Source: Hydrogenedens sp964549105 (GTDB lineage Bacteria; Hydrogenedentota; Hydrogenedentia; Hydrogenedentales; Hydrogenedentaceae). Taken from it: a DNA stretch of 64,000 nucleotides. Under the pieces are notes generated by a model that saw nothing but the letters and a program-made list of their open reading frames with translations, ran no database searches and was not told where the DNA came from. The position numbers were made by a program, and so were the translations under genes. Location of the stretch: assembly GCA_964549105.1 (NCBI GenBank), contig CAZJTZ010000002.1, forward strand, positions 1 through 64,000. The letters are read 5' to 3'. Positions 42,199 to 52,171 of this stretch are shown one piece after another. Position 1 is the first letter of the stretch. Each line of letters begins with the position of its first letter.

Positions 42199-45100
42199 TT
42201 ATTTTTCAACTTTTACAGTTAGCCGACCGTGATAGGCTGTCTCTGCCCATCCCTTTACAACCTCAGGGATAGTTATCTCTTCGGGCTCTTTTGTTTCTCC
42301 GGATAACCTGGCAACAAGTTCAAATGTGAAAAGACCATAAGCAGGACCTGCTTTTTGCCATTCTGCAATTAGTAAATACCACTCATCTCTTATATGATTT
42401 ATATTCACACGCCATTTGCTTGTATCATCTGCCCTTATTTCAGGGGAAATCTGTCCTTTTATTCGAAGCAGGAAATTAATTTTCTTAAATGTTCCTCCCT
42501 TTGCTGGTGACATAATTTGAAACTGCAATAGTGGGATTGTATCAGCATGGAGATTCTCCGTTGGTAGAATATTTAAAATCTTTACTTCGACATGGCTTCT
42601 TTGGGTATATAGAAAAGGCTTTCCAGGTCCTGATTTTGTTCGTTCTCCTGCTTTTGCTGCGTAAACGGGGACTTTTCCACCATTATCTAGATGAAACTCG
42701 GGTACAATTACTATGGCAAATTCAGGTGAAAGAATCCGAACTGAAGGTGAACGGCGAGAGCCAAACCAAAATTGGGTATCATTAGTAAAATTTCTTCCCT
42801 GAACGAATACGAGAGAACCTCCCTCAGCAGCCGCTTCAGCGGGGTTTATCCGAGTAATAATTTGTTTTCCTAAAGTAGGGGTGGGATAGATGTCTGCACC
42901 GTCCCAGATACCATCTCCGTCGCTATCTGGACAAGTTGGGTCTGTTTCATTTTCATCCCATAAGCCATTACGGTTTCTGTCTTCTTTCCCATCGGGGATT
43001 CCGTCTTCATCACTATCCCTCACATAAGGATTTGTCTCCCCTTCATCTACAATAGCGTTTTGATTTCGGTCTTCTAACTTATCTTGTAGCCCATCTCCAT
43101 CCGGGTCTATATATTGAGTTCCTGAATAACTCAGCCATTGAAACAGTTGCAATGCAAATGTCTTGTTGACCGGGTCGGACAACTTTGGAGAACTTAAAGG
43201 TGTTCGAGCAGATAAAATGGCTATCTTACCATACTCATAATTCCTTGCAATAAAAGACACCTGTTTTATGGTTGGCAAAGTGTTCTGATTTGCTGGATTA
43301 GGAGAAACATTAGTTTTAGATATGTATTTAAGAGTTCCACCGCCTATTATGGGAATCTCTTTCACATTTGAGTTTATCATAGTTTCCATATCAATAGGGA
43401 TGACACCGTCTACACGCTGTTTTGGGTCGTAAGATATGCCAATTGGAGAAAGCCAATAATTGAACAGAGTGGGGTCGCCTTCGTTCCAGTAATCGCCCAA
43501 AATAAGGACATTTCCTCCTCTGGATATATAGTCCAATAAATCTTTAATACTAACTATGCCTATTGCAATTGCTCTCGCTTCAACAACGACAATGCCATAG
43601 TGAGAAAGGTCATTGCCTCCGATAGGTTCAGACGCTTCTTCAAGAGAAAAATAGAAAGGTGTTCCCGCAAGCAAATCTCCGAGTTGCTTCAGCTCGCGTG
43701 GGTCTTTTCCGCTACGGAACGGTTCTGTTGTGGTTTGAGCCCATACAAAAAGTATTCTACGGGGGTCTTTTATGTTTTTGATAACCCGCACACGGATATA
43801 TTTGCTTGAAGGTATGATGGTATCAATAAATTCGTTATTAACAATCGGGTCAATTCGTAGCCATGCAGAAGTGCTATTTTCTACCCATGAATAAGGGAGT
43901 AAACCGAGATAAAGAAGGTCGTTGTCTAAATGTTTGTCTCGATACCATATCAACCATTCTACAGGTTCTCCAACCACAGACACTTCCCAATCAATAATTG
44001 CAGAATGCGACTTACCCAGTAATAGCCCCTGCACATCTTTACCAGCCCGTTCACTTTGAAATAGAACCTCTTCAACAAACCTTTCTTCATTTATTTTTAT
44101 ATCTGAAGCGGGAGGACAATCCGAAGGATTGGGAAAGACCTTGAATACCCAACCAGAGTTTGTGTGAAACCATTTCTCCATTATTTTTTTATTAAGGTCT
44201 AACCTGTATAACTCACCAGCAATACCCGCAAGTAATGAAGTATTGGAATACCATTCGAGATAGGTTATGCGTTCCTCTAACTTTTCAATCCATGGCTTTT
44301 GCAACGGTTCCCCAACGAACTCAATACGATTACCGTAAGCCACAGCCATTATATTTTGTGTCGGATGAACTACTGTTCGCCAATCCTGTTCCACATCGCT
44401 GAATGAATATTCCGATTCTTTTTCCCAACCGTTAACAGGGTTCCATATTGCATATACCAAATATCCAAAGCCCTCTTCTATTGAAGTTGTTTTTACCCAG
44501 AACCCCCCATGAACAGGATATATATTCTCTTTTTTCGTTGCCCCTTCACCCAGCAATAACATTGGTTTTGTAACTATGGACATTGTTTTCATATCAAACA
44601 CATACACCTCGCTCTTCCACCCTTGTTGTACCCCCCCTAATGGAGAAGATGCCATGATAAGCAAATAATCCTCCTGAAAAGTAAGTATATCTGTAATAGT
44701 GCATTCCTTCTCTAACTCATTTATTATCAGAGGACGACTCATCTTTAAGTATTCGTCTACAATACAAAACTGGGGAGGTCCAAAGAGATTTGATTTCACA
44801 GCTACCCACATACCCTTTTCGTTCAAGGGACAAACACTATCTGGAGCAAACGGTAAGGGGACTTCAATCTGGGGAGTCTGTAAAAAATTGTCATTATCAA
44901 AAGTAAAGAAGAGTGCCCTTCCTAATGAAAGGTTTCCCGCTTCTTTCTTCTCAAATACTGCATAATGAGGAATATCTTTCCCTGGCTCTTTGCAGGGAAA
45001 TATTTTAATTATCTCCCAACTTGACTGGGTAGACAGAAAACGAACATCTTTTATCTTACCATCTTTACCAAACACAGTATAATAGATACCTTCATCCTGT

Positions 45101-45387
45101 ATTTTCCCCTCTACCTCTGGAATCGTGACTGTAAACAATACAGTAAGAGCCTCATTGTTATTTGTTGGGAAAAAATCGATTACCCTGTTTCCGGGAATAA
45201 TACTAAGAGAACGGCTTTCAAATGTTTGCTTATTCCCAGGACAAAAAACTTCGCCACAGAGACGGACCGTCTCATCGAAATTTGTTTTTGTGGCACTTAA
45301 TAAAAATATATTTTCTGCATCTGTTATTATTGGTAATAGCAGAACAATTTTTATTAAAATGAAAATAATATTTTTGTTTATAGGCAT
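42199..45387 (-). CDS. Large secreted protein with TSP3-like calcium repeats and IPT/TIG domain
   Basis: 1062 aa. A signal peptide (residues ~1-24) is followed by ~550 residues of mixed beta sequence with propeller-like segments, then a region near 600-720 (ISRGGNVLILGDYWNEGDPT) that resembles DUF4350/GATase-like folds. About residues 755-830 hold Asp-rich thrombospondin type 3-like repeats (DPDGDGLQDKLEDRNQN, DSDEDGIPDGKEDRNRNG, DSDGDGIWDGADIYP) that should bind calcium. A TIG/IPT domain (~838-925, ITRINPAEAAAEGGSLVFVQ) and a ~130-residue C-terminal beta domain finish it. No membrane anchor is visible. The function is not known; extracellular adhesion or a cell-surface role is likely. Confidence 0.75.
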   Translation of the reverse strand: MPINKNIIFILIKIVLLLPIITDAENIFLLSATKTNFDETVRLCGEVFCPGNKQTFESRSLSIIPGNRVIDFFPTNNNEALTVLFTVTIPEVEGKIQDEGIYYTVFGKDGKIKDVRFLSTQSSWEIIKIFPCKEPGKDIPHYAVFEKKEAGNLSLGRALFFTFDNDNFLQTPQIEVPLPFAPDSVCPLNEKGMWVAVKSNLFGPPQFCIVDEYLKMSRPLIINELEKECTITDILTFQEDYLLIMASSPLGGVQQGWKSEVYVFDMKTMSIVTKPMLLLGEGATKKENIYPVHGGFWVKTTSIEEGFGYLVYAIWNPVNGWEKESEYSFSDVEQDWRTVVHPTQNIMAVAYGNRIEFVGEPLQKPWIEKLEERITYLEWYSNTSLLAGIAGELYRLDLNKKIMEKWFHTNSGWVFKVFPNPSDCPPASDIKINEERFVEEVLFQSERAGKDVQGLLLGKSHSAIIDWEVSVVGEPVEWLIWYRDKHLDNDLLYLGLLPYSWVENSTSAWLRIDPIVNNEFIDTIIPSSKYIRVRVIKNIKDPRRILFVWAQTTTEPFRSGKDPRELKQLGDLLAGTPFYFSLEEASEPIGGNDLSHYGIVVVEARAIAIGIVSIKDLLDYISRGGNVLILGDYWNEGDPTLFNYWLSPIGISYDPKQRVDGVIPIDMETMINSNVKEIPIIGGGTLKYISKTNVSPNPANQNTLPTIKQVSFIARNYEYGKIAILSARTPLSSPKLSDPVNKTFALQLFQWLSYSGTQYIDPDGDGLQDKLEDRNQNAIVDEGETNPYVRDSDEDGIPDGKEDRNRNGLWDENETDPTCPDSDGDGIWDGADIYPTPTLGKQIITRINPAEAAAEGGSLVFVQGRNFTNDTQFWFGSRRSPSVRILSPEFAIVIVPEFHLDNGGKVPVYAAKAGERTKSGPGKPFLYTQRSHVEVKILNILPTENLHADTIPLLQFQIMSPAKGGTFKKINFLLRIKGQISPEIRADDTSKWRVNINHIRDEWYLLIAEWQKAGPAYGLFTFELVARLSGETKEPEEITIPEVVKGWAETAYHGRLTVKVEK

Positions 45388-45446
45388 GTTCTTATCTCAT
45401 CTTAGACTATTATTAAAATATAAACACTTTATATGAATAAAACAAA

Positions 45447-45911
45447 ATGAAAGAAATGGAAAACAAACCCAATCATCCAGATTGGAAACAACTACAGAAA
45501 CTTTTGAAGGAGTGTTCAAACTCTGAAATTGATTCTTTACCTGTGGATATAGACTCCTCATTTAGCGAAGGAGAAGCATGGTCTCAAAGTAATCATCAAG
45601 AGGAAACAATTAGCCATGAGGAGAATACAAACAACCTAACAAATAGGGTTAAAAGATTAGAGGAAATTATTGAGAAACAGAACCAGATTATCCATGTGAA
45701 AAATACATATATAAGCATTTTAGAACAAAAGTTAAAAGAATGGGAAGAAAAACAATCCAACCCTCCAGAAACTATTTATACACACATTGGAGAAAGTTTC
45801 AATTCTGATAATGAAACGAAAAAGCCCTTACAAAAAATTGCTGATTTAAATCTACATATCCAAAATTTACAGGAGCAAATCCAACTTATAAAAAAGCGCA
45901 GAAAGATATAA
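45447..45911 (+). CDS. Small coiled-coil protein of unknown function
   Basis: 154 aa, soluble, rich in Glu, Gln, Asn and Lys. Residues ~65-112 (NNLTNRVKRLEEIIEKQNQI and following) and ~130-150 (LNLHIQNLQEQIQLIKK) have heptad-like Leu/Ile spacing, so a coiled coil is likely. No conserved domain or catalytic motif was recognised. It is divergent from the 1062-aa gene. The start may be ATG 45447 or 45456; neither has a strong ribosome-binding site. Codon use looks like that of real genes here, so I keep it. Confidence 0.55.
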   Translation: MKEMENKPNHPDWKQLQKLLKECSNSEIDSLPVDIDSSFSEGEAWSQSNHQEETISHEENTNNLTNRVKRLEEIIEKQNQIIHVKNTYISILEQKLKEWEEKQSNPPETIYTHIGESFNSDNETKKPLQKIADLNLHIQNLQEQIQLIKKRRKI

Positions 45912-46717
45912 TGGGAATAGAAATAGCCTATTTTTTTAGGTGATTATCAATCTAAATCCACCAAGGAGAAAGATGTTGAAATTAAAGTATATAAATCTTT
46001 ACTAAGATGATTATAACGAGATTCTAATTCTTTTAAGATAATATACAAAATTCCGAAAAGGCAAATTAAGTTAATTTTAGTAATTCAAAAACAAACAAAT
46101 AAAAATATAAAAATCATATATTAATATAAAGAGACGCTGATTTTTCATGCAATTTTTTCAAAAAATTGACTTTTTAGACAGCCCCAGAGTCTATTAATAC
46201 CCAGTTCTTTTAAAAATAAAAAATAAATAAAAAGTTTTACTACTCTTCTATATTAAATTGTCGTAATATCTAAAACATATTTTTCAGATTTCTCTATATA
46301 TTACTTAATTTGTGGGAAATTGGGGCTCAATCTAAAAAAATGATAAGAAATAGAGTTATCTGTTCGCCTATGAGTTTTTTGTGTTTTGTATTGTTTCATT
46401 AGCGGGTAGTGGTCTTTTACCTGCTGGTAGAGATAGTTTAGAACTTGTGTTTGCAAATTTACATACCCAGCGTTGAAATTTGGCGGGAAGATTTTGCCTT
46501 TGAAGTTTTTTGTTTCGTTGTTGTTCAATCTCAATATCTTTATGATACTACCTCCATAATTGTTGAAAGAGAATTTCACAATTTGTGTCGGGGGGGTGGT
46601 TCTTTGTGAAATATTACCAAAAATATTAATTAGGTTTGTTTATTTTACGGCACATGTCCGTTAAAAAATAAAGGAGAAGATTAAAATTTCTGTGGCTGTG
46701 ATGAGATTAATGGTATA
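45912..46717. other. Intergenic region with repeat and weak ORF
   Basis: About 800 bp. It holds a 19-bp perfect palindrome CAATTTTTT-C-AAAAAATTG (46150-46168) and copy 2 of the 135-bp repeat (46188-46327). A minus-strand open frame (46301-46579, 92 codons, with LQTQVLNYLYQQVKDHYPLM in the middle) overlaps the repeat end. It has no family I recognise and may be a scrap of a mobile gene. Confidence 0.5.
46188..46327 (+). repeat. 135-bp interspersed repeat, copy 2
   Basis: Direct copy of 2615-2750 with a few substitutions and a small insertion in the A-rich stretch. It begins AGTCTATTAATACCCAGTTC. Confidence 0.8.
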
Positions 46718-48016
46718 TCACAGGTTAGGCTGTCCTGTGGAGGCAAGAACTGATTGCCAGAGGGTTCCACGCGGGTCAACTTTTTTTCTACCTTGAATGA
46801 CCAACTCTATCGGGATATGGACAAATTGATTATGTATGTATCCAATTGTGAGACCTGTTCTCCCTGTCATTCCTGCATGAACGGCATTCCGCGCTAGCGC
46901 ATCACAAAAGGCAGAATCCTCTGCATTGGCAGGAACACTCCGAATTAAATAACTGGGGTCAAAATATTTCATCTGAATAGGTATTTGCTGATTTTTGAAA
47001 TGGTCAATGATTTTATCCCTTAAAAAATTTCCGACATCAGGATAAATAATATTTCCAGAAGCGTCTCTCTGCTTTTCTTTTTCTCGCATCCATTCTGAGC
47101 CTGCACCCTCTGCTACTACGACAAGTGCGTGTTCTCTTGTAAGGAGTCGTTCTTGAAGCCAGGGGAGAAATCCACCTTCACCCTCTAAAGTTATGGGAAT
47201 TTCGGGAATAATAGTGTAATTTACCAATTGACTTGCAAGGGTTGCATAAGCAGATACGAAACCTGAATCTCTACCCATAAGTTTAACCAGACCTATTCCA
47301 TATAATACCGATTTGGCTTCTGTATGAGCACATATCATAACTCTTCTTGCTTCTTCAATTGCCGTGTTAAAGCCGAAGGTTCGAGAGGTATAAAGAATGT
47401 CATTATCTATTGTTTTGGGAATACCAATAATTGAAATGGGATAACCACTCTTTTGTGACGCAAGGAATATCTGATATGCGCCCCGATGTGTTCCATCACC
47501 ACCAACACAAAAAAGTATATTCACTCCCAACGAACGCAAATAAGCAAGCATTTTCTCAGGGTCTTGGGGTCCCCGAGATGTGCCTAATATCGTTCCTCCT
47601 TCATCATGTATCTCGTCAACAATCTCCGGATCAAGGGTAATGGGAGGCAAATTCTTTTCTGGATTTAATCCTTCATAACCGTAGTGAAATCCCCATATTT
47701 TCTGCACTCCATAATTAAACCAGAGTTCAATTACAGCAGAACGAATTACATTATTGAGCCCAGGACAAATTCCCCCACATGTTACAATTCCTGCTATCGT
47801 TTCCTTAGGATTAAAAAATATCCTCTCACGCGGACCTGCTTTTTCAAAGAAGATTTGTTCTGTTTTAGAAGCCATTTCTTGACTGTCATATTCAATAGTT
47901 GCAGGGATAAATGTAGTATCCTTTACAAATATCAAATCTTTTTCTACTTTGTCTTTTTGAGTTCGCAAAGGTGAAGGTATTTCACACACTCCTAATTTCT
48001 GAATATTCATAAACAT
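46718..48016 (-). CDS. pfk: ATP-dependent 6-phosphofructokinase, plant/trypanosome-like group
   Basis: 432 aa. Phosphorylates fructose 6-phosphate to the 1,6-bisphosphate in glycolysis. Motifs are GIVTCGGICPGLNNVIRS, LGTSRGPQDPEKM, CVGGDGTHRGA (GGDG, the ATP-type residue where PPi enzymes have GGDD), IGIPKTIDNDI (catalytic Asp), and LVKLMGRDSGFVSAYATLAS. PKTIDND together with GGDG and the ~430-aa length place it with the plant and kinetoplastid ATP-PFKs rather than E. coli PfkA. The start is ATG 48016 with AAGGAAC upstream; a TTG 13 codons earlier is less likely. It is a single gene. Confidence 0.9.
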   Translation of the reverse strand: MFMNIQKLGVCEIPSPLRTQKDKVEKDLIFVKDTTFIPATIEYDSQEMASKTEQIFFEKAGPRERIFFNPKETIAGIVTCGGICPGLNNVIRSAVIELWFNYGVQKIWGFHYGYEGLNPEKNLPPITLDPEIVDEIHDEGGTILGTSRGPQDPEKMLAYLRSLGVNILFCVGGDGTHRGAYQIFLASQKSGYPISIIGIPKTIDNDILYTSRTFGFNTAIEEARRVMICAHTEAKSVLYGIGLVKLMGRDSGFVSAYATLASQLVNYTIIPEIPITLEGEGGFLPWLQERLLTREHALVVVAEGAGSEWMREKEKQRDASGNIIYPDVGNFLRDKIIDHFKNQQIPIQMKYFDPSYLIRSVPANAEDSAFCDALARNAVHAGMTGRTGLTIGYIHNQFVHIPIELVIQGRKKVDPRGTLWQSVLASTGQPNL

Positions 48017-48094
48017 ATAATTTTGTTCCTTAATAAATTCCCGATTATTACGCAAAGAAACTATAAAAAGTTATTATTTATATGATAAATTTAT

Positions 48095-48103
48095 TGTTAT
48101 AAT
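48095..48103 (+). promoter_or_regulatory. Extended -10 box upstream of the 1330-aa gene
   Basis: TGTTATAAT (48095-48103) lies 50 bp before the start at 48153, which has GGAG upstream. No clear -35 is visible. Confidence 0.45.
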
Positions 48104-48152
48104 GATATAGGTTTATGTTTATAATAAAAAATTACATATATGGAGAACAATT

Positions 48153-51100
48153 ATGAGAAAAAACTCAATAGTAGTTTTACTACCATTGTTTTTAATCTTT
48201 GTTTTTAATATTCATGCGGATTTATATCGTGTTTTTGAAGATGCACCAAACGATGCAACGGGGAATCCTGATGAGTGGGGCTTTGAAGATTTATACGATG
48301 CGTGGGAACATGCAACCACGACGAATACAGGAAGTCATACAATACAAATTGAATGGAATGGTCCGACAGGTTATTTTGAAGTGCCTGAAATGGCATTAGA
48401 GGATACTGGTGATATTCATATCCAGGCATATACAGGTGTTCGTCCGGAAATTAGGCCTGATGGGGACCACGCCGTTTTTGCAAATAACTCTACCACAGGT
48501 AAAACATTGACGATAAGTGGTTATGATGAGGGAGTATATAATCGTATAGTATTATTGTCCGCTTATGCTTCTCCTATATTAACCACATCAGCCACGGGAA
48601 ATGGTGTTTTTGTGGTAGAAAAAGTAAACTTTATGAAGAAGGAGCGAGAGTATACCCCTTCTGAAGTGGCAGGTGCCCCGAACGGAAATTATGTTGTATT
48701 ACAAAATGAACCAGTGAGTGCACATCAATTTTATATGGTTCGTTTTCTTGGTGGAGATGAGGTTGAACAGAGTCAAGCGATAATGGTGTTGGGACCAATG
48801 GCTGGAACAGGGACAATGGAAGCAAGTTTGCGTTATGTTGATTTTGGGTATGCAAAAGGGAGAGGCACACGACTATCTTTAAAAAATGTGGTAAAATTAT
48901 TTGTTGAACAGTGTATATTTAAACCAGAAGAGAGTAGTTCTTATTCAGGAGGAGCAATCGCCGTAAGTGCAAGCAGCCCAACGGCAACAGATGGCGGCTC
49001 ACAAGTAGTATTTTATAATTGTTCTTTTCGTAGTGGTAGTGCAAATTTGTTTGACAGATTAGGTGAAGATACACATATAACCCCTAATGTGTATCGCTTG
49101 TATAAGCCTATATTTACAGGCGCGTGTGGAGAACGGGCTTTCAATATTCAGCAAAGTGGTGCACGCGTAGAGATATTAGGATTAGAACCGGGGACTGATT
49201 GGTTTAACCCGAACGATGATGTAGTGCCTTTTCCAATATACTGGGTAAATATGGATGGAGTAACTGCAAATACGGGCACTTATGCACGAATTTTACGAGG
49301 TTCAATAAAATTTTATCGTGCAAAAGGGACTATCCGACCGTATGTAGGTTATGCCATAACATCATTAGGTGGGGATTTAACGGGTCCCGTTGTAGTGGAG
49401 ATGGATTCGTGTTGGTGGGGGTTTGGAGCAGGGACATTTCGTTCTGCTGCTATAAGTGGCAATTATGGACCTGAGTTGACTATTACCAATACCATTTTCT
49501 ATGGTGGGGGCGTGTTATCTTATATTGATACACGCGGATTCAGTGATGCTTCAGCCCCTTCCGCTTATGCCACCATTCGCCTTCGACATGTAACTTTAAT
49601 CGGACCTGAAGCAAATCCTGTAACAAATTGGCTTATACATGGTCGTAGTGGAGATACCTTATATTCAGCAGGAACTATTTTTGATGCACCTAACGCCTCA
49701 AACATTACGCCTGTATGGGAAGCGGGATATGAATGGAAAAATCTGGCGTGGAATAGAAATGATTCAGAAGGTAAAGGGGGATTTGAATCTCCGCCAAATG
49801 AACAAATAATAATATATGCCGACCCTAAATTAAATGATGTTGGCAAATTGCAAACAGGAAGTGGTGCTTTAGGTCGTTCAGGTACTCAAGATACAACCAC
49901 AGTGGATTTTGAAGGGCAAGAGCGACCAACTCCTTCTTTCTATGCTTCGCCCGATATTGGTGCAGATGAGGCATTTTTCTCTCCGACAGATATTATTTCC
50001 AACCCGGAAGAGATAGAGGTCGTGGATAGTGTAGATGCCGGGACTGTTGTGGCAGAGTTTACTGTGCTGGACCCTGACCCTGAAGAACCACATTCTTTGT
50101 CATTAGTACAAAATGGGAATGGTGCTTTTCGTTTAGATGGAAATCAATTGGTGGTAGATGACCCATCTAGATTAAATGGGAGTGTAGACCCTTATTTGAC
50201 GGTTCAGGTCTGGGCTGCGGATACTACGGGTTTGCATTATGATAAATATTTTCAGGTGCATGTAATAGATGCAACACCGGCGTATGTGACTTCTGTGGAA
50301 GTAACGCAAGCACTAGAGGTAGAAGTCAGTTTTTCTGAGCCAATGAGTTTAACGGGATTAGATGATGTTAACAACTATATAATATCAGGAGACGGTAGAG
50401 GAACATTGTCAGAGTACCCTGCACATGTCACAGTAATAGACGATATGAATGTTCGATTAAATTGGGATTCAGGTGAGATGAAGAATAGCGGTGATGTAAC
50501 CATAACCGTTAGTGGTGTGTTTGATAAGCAGGGAAATCCATTGGGAATGCCCAATAGTGGAACAGATTTTGGCAGTGGTATAGGTGGCTATCCACCTGAG
50601 TTGGTTTCAATAGAAGTAAAAGGACCTCGTTTAATATATGTCGTTTTTTCAGAAGCAATGCGAGAAACAGGGGAGGAAAGTGCACTTAATCCTGCAAATT
50701 ATAAATGGTGGATTGACTCACCTCCGGGAAGTTCTCCATCAACGGTTCAACTTGTGAGCACCTTTCCAATAACTTATGCCTTATCCTGGTCCTCAGGTGT
50801 TGGAATTGCAGAAGGACAGGAGGTCACAGTTCAAGTCATGAATGTTCAAGATTTAGCAGGCAATTTAATAAATACTCTGCGTAATACTGCTTCAGATGTG
50901 TTTGATGCAACTTTACCCCGGGTCTTATCTATTTCCGCTGTTACGGAAAGGTCTATCCGAATTCATTATAGTAAGGAGATGGGAAGTTCAGTTTATTTTA
51001 TTGGCAATTACACGCTCAGTAACCCCTTAGGCGGCTCGGGAAAAGGAACATTAGCATCCCGTCCCTCGCGAGTTATTGATGACCCTGAGCCGACATATTA

Positions 51101-52145
51101 TATTCTTGAATGGAATGAAGGAGAAATGAAAAACGGTTCGCTTCTCCAAATAGAGGTTCAATATGTCCGCGACAGTTTCGGAAATTTGATTGACCCCGAT
51201 TATGATACCGTCCAATGCTATGGTTTAGGTGTTCCTCCTTATGTTGTAGATGTTCGTATAGTAGATTCCAAAAATATTCGTGTTCTATTCTCAGAGGCAA
51301 TGGAAACAATGATGACTATTCCAACAAGATATAGTCTGTCCGGTCCTGGAAAGGGGTCTTTAACAACGGCACCTGATTCTGTCCAGGAAGTGGAGGACGG
51401 AAATTATTTATTGACCTGGAATACAGGCAATATGTTAGAAGGAGAAGATATAACTGTTGAGGTATTGACAGGCGTAGACCTTGCAGGGAATACCCTTATA
51501 GAGCCCAAGAGTAAAGCAATAACAAACCGTATAAAAGTTTTGTCGTATATAATCGGAGGCAACTTTTATATTGGGGATACAGTAACTCTATCTTTTAATT
51601 TTAATGGCGGTGATAGTGGATTACACTTTCAATGGTTTAGGGATGGTAGTCCGGTAGGTCCCAATTCCAACGAATGGGTTATCGCAAATGTAGATTCACA
51701 ATATACGGGTCAATACAGATGTCAGGTAAGCGATTCAAGAGAAGAGGTTGTCTACACCAATTATGCTAATCTGGCTATATATCCTCATATCCAGATATTG
51801 AATCAACCCGAAAATACTACCGTGGTAGATGGTGATAACTTTGTCCTGAGAGTTGAAGTTTCAGGAGGTATTCCCCCATTAACTTATCAATGGAAGAAAG
51901 ATGGTGAAAATATTGGGATGGACGAGCCAGAGTTCATAATTACGGAGATGGCACCAGAAGATGAGGGCATATATTGGTTAGAAATTTCAGATGAAAAGGA
52001 AACAGTTTCAACTACACAAGTAAAAATCAAGTATAGCAAAGGGATTCCTGCAATAGATACAGGAGGCATGATATTTTTGGGAATGATAATTATTACTGTG
52101 AGTGTAGTTGCATTAAGAAGGAAAGCAAAGCCTTTTAAGGGTTAG
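48153..52145 (+). CDS. Giant surface protein: beta-helix, cadherin-like, Ig-like repeats and C-terminal anchor
   Basis: 1330 aa. Signal peptide ~1-23. Residues ~50-600 look like a right-handed beta-helix (parallel repeats, many short strands with Gly/Asn turns). About 614-705 is cadherin-like (VDSVDAGTVVAEFTVLDPDP). Four SwmB/Big-type Ig-like repeats start near 714, 816, 923 and 1030, each with an (F/Y)SE(A/P)M or YSKEM motif and, in most, a WNxGEMKNG-like block. Two further Ig domains start near 1127 and 1211. The end GIPAIDTGGMIFLGMII, a hydrophobic helix and RRKAKPFKG form a tripartite tail like sortase-, exosortase- or rhombosortase-type sorting signals. Likely an adhesin or polysaccharide-binding protein held at the cell surface. 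Confidence 0.8.
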   Translation: MRKNSIVVLLPLFLIFVFNIHADLYRVFEDAPNDATGNPDEWGFEDLYDAWEHATTTNTGSHTIQIEWNGPTGYFEVPEMALEDTGDIHIQAYTGVRPEIRPDGDHAVFANNSTTGKTLTISGYDEGVYNRIVLLSAYASPILTTSATGNGVFVVEKVNFMKKEREYTPSEVAGAPNGNYVVLQNEPVSAHQFYMVRFLGGDEVEQSQAIMVLGPMAGTGTMEASLRYVDFGYAKGRGTRLSLKNVVKLFVEQCIFKPEESSSYSGGAIAVSASSPTATDGGSQVVFYNCSFRSGSANLFDRLGEDTHITPNVYRLYKPIFTGACGERAFNIQQSGARVEILGLEPGTDWFNPNDDVVPFPIYWVNMDGVTANTGTYARILRGSIKFYRAKGTIRPYVGYAITSLGGDLTGPVVVEMDSCWWGFGAGTFRSAAISGNYGPELTITNTIFYGGGVLSYIDTRGFSDASAPSAYATIRLRHVTLIGPEANPVTNWLIHGRSGDTLYSAGTIFDAPNASNITPVWEAGYEWKNLAWNRNDSEGKGGFESPPNEQIIIYADPKLNDVGKLQTGSGALGRSGTQDTTTVDFEGQERPTPSFYASPDIGADEAFFSPTDIISNPEEIEVVDSVDAGTVVAEFTVLDPDPEEPHSLSLVQNGNGAFRLDGNQLVVDDPSRLNGSVDPYLTVQVWAADTTGLHYDKYFQVHVIDATPAYVTSVEVTQALEVEVSFSEPMSLTGLDDVNNYIISGDGRGTLSEYPAHVTVIDDMNVRLNWDSGEMKNSGDVTITVSGVFDKQGNPLGMPNSGTDFGSGIGGYPPELVSIEVKGPRLIYVVFSEAMRETGEESALNPANYKWWIDSPPGSSPSTVQLVSTFPITYALSWSSGVGIAEGQEVTVQVMNVQDLAGNLINTLRNTASDVFDATLPRVLSISAVTERSIRIHYSKEMGSSVYFIGNYTLSNPLGGSGKGTLASRPSRVIDDPEPTYYILEWNEGEMKNGSLLQIEVQYVRDSFGNLIDPDYDTVQCYGLGVPPYVVDVRIVDSKNIRVLFSEAMETMMTIPTRYSLSGPGKGSLTTAPDSVQEVEDGNYLLTWNTGNMLEGEDITVEVLTGVDLAGNTLIEPKSKAITNRIKVLSYIIGGNFYIGDTVTLSFNFNGGDSGLHFQWFRDGSPVGPNSNEWVIANVDSQYTGQYRCQVSDSREEVVYTNYANLAIYPHIQILNQPENTTVVDGDNFVLRVEVSGGIPPLTYQWKKDGENIGMDEPEFIITEMAPEDEGIYWLEISDEKETVSTTQVKIKYSKGIPAIDTGGMIFLGMIIITVSVVALRRKAKPFKG

Positions 52146-52171
52146 GAAGAGCAAAACTTCTTCTATATATA

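Noticed and set aside
46301..46579. 92-codon minus-strand frame
   Set aside because: Overlaps the 135-bp repeat, no recognisable family, kept only as a note in the intergenic entry.
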